Shown in pieces: positions 49,307-57,442 of a stretch of DNA of 64,000 nucleotides. A program made the translations under genes and the position numbers. This DNA is from an uncultured Alphaproteobacteria bacterium (lineage in GTDB: Bacteria; Pseudomonadota; Alphaproteobacteria; RF32; CAG-239). Position 1 is the first letter of the stretch; each line of letters starts with the position of its first letter. The stretch is taken from positions 31,839 through 95,838 of the forward strand of contig CALYAY010000006.1 in the NCBI GenBank assembly GCA_944393695.1. Reading direction: 5' to 3'. Under the pieces are notes generated by a model. It did not search any database and had not been told where the DNA came from. It saw only the letters and a program-made list of their open reading frames with translations.

Positions 49307-50014
49307 ATGCCTCAAACATATAAAAACATTGTGGTTTTGACCGGCGCCGGGATTTCGGCAGAATCGGGGCTGGCCACTTTCCGGGCCGCCAACGGATTAT
49401 GGAATAATCATCCGGTGGAAGAAGTGGCAACAATTGAGGCTTTTCAACGTAATCCGGAATATGTACATGATTTTTACAACGAAATGAAGCCGGAACTTTA
49501 CGGGGCCAAGCCTAATCCGGCGCATCTGGCCCTCAGCAAGCTGCAAAAAGAATACCCGGGAAAAGTGAGCATTATTACCCAAAATGTCGATACCCTGCAT
49601 GAAAAAGCCGGAAGTAACGGTGTTTTGCATATTCACGGACAGATTAACCAGGCAGTTTGCCTGAATTGCGGACAGGTTATGGAAAGCTGGGGCGAGGTTA
49701 ATACCGAAACCGTATGTCCGCATTGCCAAGTTGCGGGGATGATGAAACCCAATATTGTATTTTTCGGAGAAAGCCTGCTATGTATGAACGAGGTTGACCG
49801 GCTGCTGCAAAGCTGTGATTTGTTTGTTTCGGTGGGAACTTCGGGAGTTGTTTTTCCGGCGGCGGCTTTTGTGCAAATTGCCAAACAATATGGCGCGGAA
49901 ACTTATGAGTTTAACCTGGAAACGACTTCCAATAATTTTTATTTTGATCACCATATCATGGGCAAAGCGGGCGAGACACTGCCAAAGTTTGTCGAGGTGT
50001 TACTGGCGAAATAG
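49307..50014 (+). CDS. cobB: NAD-dependent protein deacylase (sirtuin, CobB-like)
   Basis: A 235-residue sirtuin. Motifs in order: GAGISAESGLATFRAANGLW at the NAD site, ITQNVDTLHEKAGS, LHIHGQ with the catalytic His, a zinc ribbon made of CLNCG and CPHC, and KPNIVFFGE. It deacylates lysines using NAD+; CobB-type regulates acetyl-CoA synthetase. It is a single gene behind AAAGGAGAA. A bidirectional hairpin follows. Confidence 0.93.
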   Translation: MPQTYKNIVVLTGAGISAESGLATFRAANGLWNNHPVEEVATIEAFQRNPEYVHDFYNEMKPELYGAKPNPAHLALSKLQKEYPGKVSIITQNVDTLHEKAGSNGVLHIHGQINQAVCLNCGQVMESWGEVNTETVCPHCQVAGMMKPNIVFFGESLLCMNEVDRLLQSCDLFVSVGTSGVVFPAAAFVQIAKQYGAETYEFNLETTSNNFYFDHHIMGKAGETLPKFVEVLLAK

Positions 50015-50060
50015 TTTTGGAAAGCCCGGGAATTTCTCTGATAATAAACAAGCACAAAAA

Positions 50061-50084
50061 AACCGTCTTCTTACGAAGGCGGTT
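50061..50084. terminator. Bidirectional terminator between cobB and flaF
   Basis: AACCGTCTTC/GAAGGCGGTT (one G-U) with a 4-nt loop is flanked by A7 and T7. Confidence 0.75.
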
Positions 50085-50103
50085 TTTTTATACAAATTTC
50101 CAA

Positions 50104-50766
50104 TTATGCCCGGTTGGACATCAGACCTTCGGAAATCTGGAGATTGGTCATAATCATCGAATCGAGTGTTTTGTCGCTGACTTTATGAACATTACGCCCG
50201 ACTTCCAGGGTTTTGGAAGAAACATAGTCTGCCAGTTTAATCAGATTGTTTTTGGTTTCTGCCGGCAATTTGTTTTTGTCGGAAGAAGCCAGGGTTTTAA
50301 TATAGACCCAGAGCTTCATGTTATTATCAAGGGCATTTATCAAATCAGAACTGTTTTTGTTCTCTTTGGCCGTTGAAAGATCAATAGCGCACTTTAACAG
50401 AGAAAAAGCCTCCTCGCGGGCCAGGCTGTTTTTAACCGCTTCTACCAAGCCTTCGGAAATCTGCATATTAATGTTTACCAAAGTGTCAAAATCGCTTTTG
50501 CTCATATGAATCCCTTTGGTGAGGGTCAGGCGCTCTACATATTTGGAAAGTTTCAAAAGATTGTCTTTAATATCTTCGGGAAGCAAATTCTTTGCATTTT
50601 TTAAGGTTGTTTCTATTTCTACCCAAAGTTTTAAATTGCCGTCAAGAGCAGAAATTTTATCCAAATCATTGTCGCTGCCCGAAGCTTTGGACAAGGCAAC
50701 CGCATGACTGAGCATGATTGCGGCTTCTTCTTCGGCATTTTTAACCTGGTTTGTATTTTGTTTCAT
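50104..50766 (-). CDS. Tandemly duplicated FlaF-like flagellar regulator
   Basis: A 220-residue protein of two FlaF-like halves. Half one (about 17-110) and half two (about 124-218) share an N-x-KLW core (ALDGNLKLWVEI and ALDNNMKLWVYI), an LP-x-(E/D)-x-K-x-N-L-(L/I)-KL stretch, and an N-x-QISEGL end. FlaF normally has one domain of ~110-120 residues and regulates flagellin translation together with FlbT. This is a fusion or duplication. It stands alone, not beside flagellin, and is separated from flgH by a hairpin at 50882-50922. The family call rests on pattern only. Confidence 0.65.
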   Translation of the reverse strand: MKQNTNQVKNAEEEAAIMLSHAVALSKASGSDNDLDKISALDGNLKLWVEIETTLKNAKNLLPEDIKDNLLKLSKYVERLTLTKGIHMSKSDFDTLVNINMQISEGLVEAVKNSLAREEAFSLLKCAIDLSTAKENKNSSDLINALDNNMKLWVYIKTLASSDKNKLPAETKNNLIKLADYVSSKTLEVGRNVHKVSDKTLDSMIMTNLQISEGLMSNRA

Positions 50767-50881
50767 TTTCAGCTTCCTTAAAAATTTTTAATAAATGAAT
50801 CTTAATTGTAAAACTCACACGATTATAAATAATACGATAATTGTTTAATTAAACCTTTATTCTTCACTTTATTAACAAAAA

Positions 50882-50922
50882 AAAGCCTGTTCAAAAGTTA
50901 CAGGGGAAAATGAACAGGCTTT
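50882..50922 (-). terminator. Terminator of the flgF-G-A-H operon
   Basis: A 12-bp stem AAAGCCTGTTCA/TGAACAGGCTTT with a 17-nt loop. The A8 on its left is the T-run of the minus strand, and flgH ends 67 bp upstream on that strand. Confidence 0.7.
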
Positions 50923-50988
50923 CAAAATCAAGAAAAAATGGGGAGATTTTTTCTTTATTTGCGACATAATAATAAGGGGAAACCTTGC

Positions 50989-51750
50989 CTAGAAAGGTGA
51001 AATAATGTCGATGAGCTGGCGACCGTAACGGGGTTCCTGAACATCGGAAATAACCCCCTTGCCGCCATAAGAGACACGCAGTTCGGCAATTTTGCTCGAA
51101 TCAATGGTATTGTCCGAAGTGATGTCGGCCCGGCGAATCACCCCGCGGACGCTCAGCTGACGCAGTTCATAATTAACGCGAATCTCCTGAGAGCCTTCAA
51201 TAACCAGATTTCCGTTGGGCAAAACCTGAGTAACAATACCGGCCATGGTCATATTGATGTTTTCGGAACGGTCGATTTCTCCTTCACCGGTAACATCATG
51301 ATCAGAGGTGACATTAATCAGATTGTTGGCGTCGGCCGCGTCGGGAAGATAATCTTTGGCATAGCTTTCGTACCCAAAGAAGCTGGCCACGTTAACCGTA
51401 TCGGAGTTGGTATCGCGGGTTTGTTCGGTTTTGTTTTTTAACTTGGCGGCGTCTTTGGCCGAAATATTAACGGTGATAATGTCGCCGACTTTGGAAGCGC
51501 GCAAATCCTTGAAAAATCCGGAAGAACCTTTTTTCCAGAGAGAATTGGCCCCGGCCGTCTGCTCCAGCGGCTGCTGCGGCATGGGCAGAGAAACAGGTTT
51601 GTAATCAGGTTGTTCCACCGGATTGGCAATCGGCGCCAGCTCGGGCTCCTTGCCGATGGAGGTCAGCCGCGACCAGGTGTTGCAACCGCCAAGCATGGTG
51701 ACCATCAACAGGCCGGCAGTCAGTTTTGTGTAAGTATGTTTCATAGCCAT
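50989..51750 (-). CDS. flgH: Flagellar L-ring protein FlgH
   Basis: A 253-residue lipoprotein. The lipobox MLGGC (Cys22) lies in the signal. The mature part contains RASKVGDIITVNISAKDAAK, INMTMAGIVTQVLPNGNLVIEGSQEIRVN and the C-terminal RQLIDIISPF, all typical. It forms the outer-membrane L-ring. ATG 51750 follows GGGGAACT; an upstream frame overlaps flgA and is rejected. Last gene of flgF-flgG-flgA-flgH. Confidence 0.94.
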   Translation of the reverse strand: MAMKHTYTKLTAGLLMVTMLGGCNTWSRLTSIGKEPELAPIANPVEQPDYKPVSLPMPQQPLEQTAGANSLWKKGSSGFFKDLRASKVGDIITVNISAKDAAKLKNKTEQTRDTNSDTVNVASFFGYESYAKDYLPDAADANNLINVTSDHDVTGEGEIDRSENINMTMAGIVTQVLPNGNLVIEGSQEIRVNYELRQLSVRGVIRRADITSDNTIDSSKIAELRVSYGGKGVISDVQEPRYGRQLIDIISPF

Positions 51751-51769
51751 AGTTCCCCTTTCTATTGCT

Positions 51770-52474
51770 TTATTGAGCATCAACCTTTACGGTTTCGGCG
51801 TCAATAATCTTGCCAAAGAGCGTTTTTCCGCTTTTGGAATTGATTAATTCTATATTTTCTCCTTCTCCCCCTTCGGTGACGGCTTCCACCTTTACGGATA
51901 TCTGCATCGGACCGGAAGCATAAATTGCCGTTACCACATCACCTTTGTGAATTAACGTACGTGCGCCGACTTCCGAAGAGAGTATCATTTTGCCTTCTTT
52001 GAGCGCACGACGGGCTTCTTTGCCAATCAGCCGGGATGCATAGACAATGTTATTGTCTTTTATCCGGCTGCGGCGAACCCGGACGGTTTGCAAATCAGCG
52101 GCGGAAAGCAGTTCGCCTTTGCGAATGTTGCGTGAAGGAACGGAAATTTCGGTCATGCGGTAAAATTTGCCGCTCAGGTCGGAAGATACTGCCAAAGCAC
52201 CATCAAGATAAATTTCGGCACGGCAGGAAAATTTGCCCTGTTCTTCATCGTATTTTAAGTCATAAACCATTATTCTGGCCGGAGAATCCGAGGTAAAGAC
52301 AAAGGATGTCTTTCCGCCGTAAACTTCAATATCAAGCTCGTCATCAATACCTTCGGCGGCAAATTCTTCCCGGACGGCCGAGACAATTTCTGCCTCGGAA
52401 ACGGATACCGCCGACGCCGGAAGGGCAAAAGCCAGGCAGAAAATGAAAAACAAATATGGCATTAACTTAAGCAT
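51770..52474 (-). CDS. flgA: Flagellar P-ring chaperone FlgA
   Basis: A 234-residue exported protein: a signal peptide (FFIFCLAFALPASAV), then an N-terminal domain and a SAF-type domain (VPSRNIRKGELLSAADLQTV, then LIGKEARRALKEGKMI and IHKGDVVTAIY). It assists P-ring (FlgI) assembly in the periplasm. The gene lies between flgG and flgH, an order common in alphaproteobacteria. The C terminus retains the expected KTLFGKIIDAETVKVD. Confidence 0.92.
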   Translation of the reverse strand: MLKLMPYLFFIFCLAFALPASAVSVSEAEIVSAVREEFAAEGIDDELDIEVYGGKTSFVFTSDSPARIMVYDLKYDEEQGKFSCRAEIYLDGALAVSSDLSGKFYRMTEISVPSRNIRKGELLSAADLQTVRVRRSRIKDNNIVYASRLIGKEARRALKEGKMILSSEVGARTLIHKGDVVTAIYASGPMQISVKVEAVTEGGEGENIELINSKSGKTLFGKIIDAETVKVDAQ

Positions 52475-52485
52475 ACCGGCTCCGA

Positions 52486-53274
52486 TTATCTCATCTGGTT
52501 AATGGTGGAAAGCATCTGATCCGAGGTGGTGATTATCTTGGAATTGAGCTCATAGGCACGCTGGGCCGAAACCAGCTCGGTGATTTCGGAAACAGCGTTA
52601 ACGTTTGAGGTTTCCAGATAACCGGACTGAATGGAGCCAAAACCTTCGGTATCCGGATTGTCAATAATCGGCGCGCCGGAGGCTTCCGTTTCGAGAAACA
52701 GATTCTGCCCCATGGCTTCCAGACCGGCCTCGTTGACAAAGGTGGCAATTTCCAGCTGGCCGATATTAACCTCATCGACTTCACCATCTTGTTTAACCCA
52801 GACTTCACCGGAGGCGTTTACATAAATTTCAACGGCATCTTCGGGGACAGTGATTTCCGGCTGGACGACATAGCCGTCATGAGTAACGATGATACCATCG
52901 CCGTTGCGCTGAAAAGCACCGTCGCGCGTGTAGGCTGTTCCCTTGCCTTCGGGAAGCTCAATCTGAAAATATCCGCGGCCTTTAATTGCCAAATCAAGGG
53001 CGTTGCCGGTATTGGTCAGGGCGCTGCCGTCGGTAATGCGGTAGATTGCGGCGGTTTTAACACCGGTTCCCAGCTGAATGCCGGAGGGAACAATTGTCTG
53101 GTCGGCTGTGGAAGAAGCTCCCGGACGAATAATGTTTTGATACAGCAAATCATTAAATTCGGCGCGGCGCTTGGTGTAGGCGGTGGTGTTCATATTGGCG
53201 ATGTTGTTGGAAATAACGTCAACATTGGTCTGCTGGGCTAACATTCCCGTGGCGCCGATACTCAGTGATCTCAT
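52486..53274 (-). CDS. flgG: Flagellar distal rod protein FlgG
   Basis: A 262-residue rod protein. N-terminal signature MRSLSIGATGMLAQQTNVDVISNN with NIANMNTTAYTKRRAEF, a middle with ALDLAIKGRGYFQI, and a C-terminal EITELVSAQRAYELNSKIITTSDQML, all conserved. It forms the distal rod. It is 11 bp upstream of flgA and 13 bp downstream of flgF. Confidence 0.96.
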   Translation of the reverse strand: MRSLSIGATGMLAQQTNVDVISNNIANMNTTAYTKRRAEFNDLLYQNIIRPGASSTADQTIVPSGIQLGTGVKTAAIYRITDGSALTNTGNALDLAIKGRGYFQIELPEGKGTAYTRDGAFQRNGDGIIVTHDGYVVQPEITVPEDAVEIYVNASGEVWVKQDGEVDEVNIGQLEIATFVNEAGLEAMGQNLFLETEASGAPIIDNPDTEGFGSIQSGYLETSNVNAVSEITELVSAQRAYELNSKIITTSDQMLSTINQMR

Positions 53275-53287
53275 TTTTCTTCCCCTT

Positions 53288-54034
53288 TTATGCTAACTGT
53301 GAATAAGTTTCAATGGTGTTGGACAAGCGGTCATGCTCTTCATCTATCATCTGCTGGACATAGTCGTATGAACGCTGAAGTTTGATTAATTTGGTCATTT
53401 CGCTGATGGGATCCACATTTGATTTTTCAACCGATCCCTGAACGACCTCATAATTGCCGGTGTTAAATTCGACATTTGAAGCATCGGTATTTTTGAACAT
53501 GGTGTCGGCCACTTTGGATAATTTTTGGTTATCGGCAAAAGTTGCCAGTTTGATGCGGCCGAGATTGCCGTTTTCGGTCAATACCTCACCGGAATCGGTG
53601 ATGGTGATTTCGCTTTCACCGGGAGCAATGAAAAACGGTGTGTTATTTTCTGATAACAGAGGATAACCGTCTATGGTGGAGATGGCACCGTCAGCATTGA
53701 GCGCAAACTGACCTTTACGAGTATAAAGCTCGCCGTCAGGCGTATCTACGGCAAAAAAGGCGTTTCCCTTAATAGCAATATCCAGGCTGTTGCCGGTATG
53801 GGCAATGGTTCCTTCCCGAAAGTTTTTATATGAAGCATAATCTTCGGTAAAATGAAGTGGATTGCCGACAATGTCAGGAGCGGCATTTTCTGTCCGGGCC
53901 AGGTAAGTAATAAATACGGCTTCATCCCCTTTGTAGCCGGATGTATTCATATTGGCCATATTATTCGACACGATGTCCATCTGTTTCCAGAGAGCCATCT
54001 GCCGAGATAAGGCGATGTAATTTGTATTATCCAT
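53288..54034 (-). CDS. flgF: Flagellar proximal rod protein FlgF
   Basis: A 248-residue rod protein related to FlgG: NYIALSRQMALWKQMDIVSNNMANMNTSGYKGDE at the N terminus, NSLDIAIKGNAFF in the middle, and a C-terminal EMTKLIKLQRSYDYVQQMI helix. ATG 54034 is used (GGGGAAAAAGA upstream); the frame to 54151 is not. First gene of the four-gene rod/ring operon. Confidence 0.93.
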   Translation of the reverse strand: MDNTNYIALSRQMALWKQMDIVSNNMANMNTSGYKGDEAVFITYLARTENAAPDIVGNPLHFTEDYASYKNFREGTIAHTGNSLDIAIKGNAFFAVDTPDGELYTRKGQFALNADGAISTIDGYPLLSENNTPFFIAPGESEITITDSGEVLTENGNLGRIKLATFADNQKLSKVADTMFKNTDASNVEFNTGNYEVVQGSVEKSNVDPISEMTKLIKLQRSYDYVQQMIDEEHDRLSNTIETYSQLA

Positions 54035-54118
54035 TCTTTTTCCCCAATTTAAAAGGATAATTAATATTCTGTTAACCATAATGCAAAAAGCATGCCAAAA
54101 AAAATCGCTCACAAAAAA

Positions 54119-54142
54119 AGCACGGATAAAAATATCCGTGCT
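54119..54142 (-). terminator. Terminator of the NlpE-like gene
   Basis: A perfect 10-bp stem AGCACGGATA/TATCCGTGCT with a 4-nt loop. The A7 on its left is a T-run on the minus strand. It also lies 85 bp upstream of flgF. Confidence 0.75.
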
Positions 54143-54161
54143 TTGCCGCAAAAATAAAAAA

Positions 54162-54530
54162 CTATCGGCAGGATTTGGTCTTTTTCAAAATATAATAATC
54201 TGCCATATTGCCGATAATCTGCTGGCGGCGGTGATCAAGCCGGCGAACCTGATTATCTTCCAATTTGAAATAAACGGCTTCAACCTGGGGAGAATTTAAA
54301 GTTATAACATCATCTTCAACATAATAGGTTCCCACCTCGTCAAAAACACCGTCATCTTCGTCCAGATAAACGCTTTTTAAATTATAAATGCCGTTTTTCT
54401 CCAGAGTTAACGTGGTTTCGATTCCGGGGCCGGAAGCAGCGGGCAAAGTTCCCTGATAGGTGCCGCAAACATTGTGCGAACAAGCGGATAAAAATGCCGT
54501 CGCCCAAAAGACAGTGGTTATTTTATTCAT
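54162..54530 (-). CDS. NlpE-like lipoprotein (copper/envelope stress type)
   Basis: A 122-residue lipoprotein with lipobox FLSAC (Cys17) and an NlpE N-terminal-like barrel: CGTYQGTLPAASGPGIETTLTLEKNGIYNLKS, then DEVGTYYVEDDVITL. Full NlpE has a second OB domain, which is absent here. In E. coli NlpE signals to Cpx, and the CxxC element it uses is not retained in the same form. It could bind metal or act as a surface sensor. A single gene with its own terminator. Confidence 0.75.
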   Translation of the reverse strand: MNKITTVFWATAFLSACSHNVCGTYQGTLPAASGPGIETTLTLEKNGIYNLKSVYLDEDDGVFDEVGTYYVEDDVITLNSPQVEAVYFKLEDNQVRRLDHRRQQIIGNMADYYILKKTKSCR

Positions 54531-54575
54531 GATTATGCCTTTCCATATAAGTGAACCTTATTCAATAAATAGGCC

Positions 54576-55487
54576 TCAGGCATTAAAATTCAAGCCCCAG
54601 TCGCGATAACGCGCCGGATCGTCTATCCAATTTTCACGGACCTTAACGAAAAGAAACAGATGAATCCGTTCTTCAAGCATATTTTCCATCTCGCGGCGGG
54701 CGGCTTGTCCGATTTTTTTTATCATACTGCCGCCTTTGCCCAAAACAATAATCTTCTGCCCTTCCCTTTGCACATAAATAGTCATTTCCGCCCGGACGGA
54801 ATTATCTTCGCGGCGCTGCCAGAGTTCGGGCTCTACGGTTACGGCATAGGGCAGTTCATCCTGCAGAAAAAGAAAAATTTTTTCACGGACAATTTCCGCC
54901 GCCAATAATTTTAACGGCATGTCGGACATCTGCTCTTCGGGATAGTACCACGGGCTTTCCGGAAGATGCGATGCCAGATAATGATAAAAATCATCAAGCC
55001 CGTCGCCTTTGACCGCCGAAATCATAAAGGTTTCGGTAAAATCGGCCGCCTTATTCAGTTCTGCACTTAGTTCCAGCAGTTTTTCCTTTTTTACCAGGTC
55101 AATTTTATTAAGAACCAGTACGGCTTTCAAACGGCTTTCGTTCAGCTTTTCAATAATGGCGCGCACTTCATCGTCTATTCCCTTGCGGGCATCCACTAAC
55201 AAAACGACAATATCCGCATCGGCAATACTCCCCCAGGCCGAGGCAACCATTGCCCGGTCAAGCCGGCGGCGGGGTTTAAAAATCCCGGGCGTATCCAGAA
55301 ATATTATCTGGCTGTTTTCATAAATTCCTATGCCTCTGACCAGGGTTCGGGTTGTTTGAACCTTGGGTGAAACAATTGACACCTTGGAACCGACAAAATT
55401 ATTGGTCAGAGTTGATTTTCCGGCGTTCGGCGCACCAATCAGGGCAACAAAACCACAGCGGGAAACATTGTCCGCGTTTTTAACCAT
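54576..55487 (-). CDS. era: GTPase Era
   Basis: A 303-residue ribosome-assembly GTPase. G1 is GAPNAGKST, G3 is DTPGIF, and G4 is NKID. The C-terminal KH domain has IIVLGKGGSMIKKIGQAARREMENML. ATG 55487 overlaps the rnc stop by 8 bp. Era binds the 16S rRNA 3' end. It is the last gene of the lepB-rnc-era group. Confidence 0.97.
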   Translation of the reverse strand: MVKNADNVSRCGFVALIGAPNAGKSTLTNNFVGSKVSIVSPKVQTTRTLVRGIGIYENSQIIFLDTPGIFKPRRRLDRAMVASAWGSIADADIVVLLVDARKGIDDEVRAIIEKLNESRLKAVLVLNKIDLVKKEKLLELSAELNKAADFTETFMISAVKGDGLDDFYHYLASHLPESPWYYPEEQMSDMPLKLLAAEIVREKIFLFLQDELPYAVTVEPELWQRREDNSVRAEMTIYVQREGQKIIVLGKGGSMIKKIGQAARREMENMLEERIHLFLFVKVRENWIDDPARYRDWGLNFNA

Positions 55488-56148
55488 GAATGCACCCCAG
55501 GGCAATCAGCATCTTGTGAGCGGCATCCTGTTCCGCCATTTTTTTATTGCGCCCCTGTCCGGTTTGCGGTTCAGTCCCCGGCAGAGATACGGAAACGTGA
55601 AAAACGGGTTCGTGTTCGCTTCCTTCCCGGCTGACAACATTATAGACCGGCATTCCCAAATGGCGGGCCAGAGATTCTTCCTGGAGCCAGGTTTTGCCGT
55701 CGCGCGGCGGGGTTATGTTTTTGTGAATCAGGCTTTGCCAATGCGTGCGCACAAAATTGAGCGCCGTTTCGGCTCCGCCGTCAATGTAAACAGCACCGAT
55801 AACGGCTTCGCCGACATCACACAAAACATTTTCATTTTCGCGAATATCCTCGCTGGCCACAAATAAAAATTTATCAATTTCCAAACCGCGGACAACAGAA
55901 GCCACCGTCTCTTTGCAGACCAATGCCGTGTGACGCTGGGACAAGCTGCCCTCGGGTTCCGCCGGAAAAGAACGGTATAACATTTCCGCCACGGCCAGCC
56001 CCAAAACCCTGTCGCCTAAAAATTCCAACCGTTCGTAGTTGGCCGAAGTACTGCCGCTGACGCTGCTGTGGGTCAGCGCCTGATGCAGCAGACGGCGGTT
56101 TTGAAAGCTGTATCCGATGATTTGTTCCAGTTTTTCTAAATCAAACAA
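55480..56148 (-). CDS. rnc: Ribonuclease III
   Basis: A 222-residue dsRNA endonuclease. The RNase III signature YERLEFLGDRVLGLAVAEMLY near 38-58 has the metal ligands, and a second acidic cluster (CDVGEAVIGAVYIDGG) lies near 110-125. A C-terminal dsRNA-binding domain (~150-220, ending near NKKMAEQDAAHKMLIAL) follows. It processes rRNA precursors. It lies between lepB (11 bp) and era (overlap). Confidence 0.97.
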   Translation of the reverse strand: MFDLEKLEQIIGYSFQNRRLLHQALTHSSVSGSTSANYERLEFLGDRVLGLAVAEMLYRSFPAEPEGSLSQRHTALVCKETVASVVRGLEIDKFLFVASEDIRENENVLCDVGEAVIGAVYIDGGAETALNFVRTHWQSLIHKNITPPRDGKTWLQEESLARHLGMPVYNVVSREGSEHEPVFHVSVSLPGTEPQTGQGRNKKMAEQDAAHKMLIALGCIHG

Positions 56149-56159
56149 CGGTGTTATCC

Positions 56160-56891
56160 TTAATTTATCTTATCAAAAAAGCGGTTCCAGCGGATCTGAC
56201 GGGGCAGATTCCATAATTTATACCACGGACCTTTGGCCGAATCATAAGAGAAAAACAGTACACGCGCCTTGCCTACCAGGTTTTCAAAAGGAACAAAGCC
56301 CACATTGACGCGGCTGTCATCGGAACGGTCACGATTGTCGCCCATCATGAAATAATAATCTTCGGGAACGGTAATTTCGGGAACAAAATCAAAGTCCTCG
56401 CTGTCGGAAACCTCCAGAATCTTATGTTTAACCCCGCCGGGCAGAGTTTCAATATACTGACGGTAACGCTCGACATTGCCGTCTTTATCCCGCAGGACAA
56501 AATCCTCTATCTGTTCACGCTCCACCAATTGGTCATTAATATACAGCCGGCCGTGTTCCATCTTTATCTTGTCACCGGGAAGACCGATGACTCTCTTGAT
56601 GTAATCGGTTTTATTATCCTGGGGAAATTTGAAAACCACGACATCCCCCCGCTGCGGCCGGTCGGCCCAGATACGGCCTTCAAACAAGGGCATGCTGAAC
56701 GGCAGGGAATGTTTGGAATAGCCGTAAGTATATTTGGACACAAACAAAAAGTCACCGACATAAAGTGTGGAATACATAGATCCCGAAGGGATTTTAAAAG
56801 GCTCAAACAAAAAAGTACGAATGAGCATCGCAATCAAAATCGCATAAAATATCGTTTTTACGGTATCGGCCAGACTTTCTTCTTTATCCAT
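56160..56891 (-). CDS. lepB: Signal peptidase I
   Basis: A 243-residue membrane serine peptidase. One N-terminal transmembrane segment (TVKTIFYAILIAMLIRTFLFEPF) is followed by PSGSMYSTLYVGDFLFVSKYTYG with the catalytic Ser near residue 37 and DYIKRVIGLPGDKI with the catalytic Lys. It cleaves Sec and Tat signal peptides. It is in the usual lepB-rnc-era order. Confidence 0.96.
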   Translation of the reverse strand: MDKEESLADTVKTIFYAILIAMLIRTFLFEPFKIPSGSMYSTLYVGDFLFVSKYTYGYSKHSLPFSMPLFEGRIWADRPQRGDVVVFKFPQDNKTDYIKRVIGLPGDKIKMEHGRLYINDQLVEREQIEDFVLRDKDGNVERYRQYIETLPGGVKHKILEVSDSEDFDFVPEITVPEDYYFMMGDNRDRSDDSRVNVGFVPFENLVGKARVLFFSYDSAKGPWYKLWNLPRQIRWNRFFDKIN

Positions 56892-57016
56892 TTCTTTTTC
56901 CTTAAAAATCCGTCTTTATAAACCGATTGTTTTAGAAAACAACATAGCGTTTATGTTCTTATCTAAAACAATCAAGGTTATAGTAAACATTATTTTGTTT
57001 TTAGCAATATAAATTT

Positions 57017-57421
57017 TTAATAATTTTCAATAATAACAACCGCCTGCGCCCAGGGATAGTCATCACTGATGCTGAGATGGACACTGATGTTTCCGGAAGG
57101 AGCCATTTGCTGCAGACGGGCTTTGGCCGCACCACTGAGACGCAGTTCGGGCTTGCCGGCGGCATTATGAACCGTTTGAATGTCACGAAGATAAATACCG
57201 TTGCGAAAACCGGTTCCCAAAGCTTTGGAGCAGGCTTCCTTGGCCGCAAAACGCTTGGCCACGGAGGCGGCATATTCCTGTTCGGAAATAAAACTGCGGC
57301 CGGCGATTTCGCGCTTTTCATCCTCGCCCAGGGCCCGATCTATCAGACGGTGACCGTAAGCCTTAATTGAACGTTCAAAACGGGAAATGCTGGTGATGTC
57401 CGAACCGATGCCGATAATCAT
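57017..57421 (-). CDS. acpS: Holo-[acyl-carrier-protein] synthase
   Basis: A 134-residue phosphopantetheinyl transferase. N-terminal IGIGSDITSISRFE with the metal-binding Asp, and KRFAAKEACSKALGTGF with the catalytic Glu. It transfers the 4'-phosphopantetheine arm to ACP. It lies 21 bp after rsh and 125 bp before lepB; a pdxJ gene that often sits here is missing. Confidence 0.95.
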   Translation of the reverse strand: MIIGIGSDITSISRFERSIKAYGHRLIDRALGEDEKREIAGRSFISEQEYAASVAKRFAAKEACSKALGTGFRNGIYLRDIQTVHNAAGKPELRLSGAAKARLQQMAPSGNISVHLSISDDYPWAQAVVIIENY

Positions 57422-57442
57422 GAGTATAATCCTTTCCTGATT

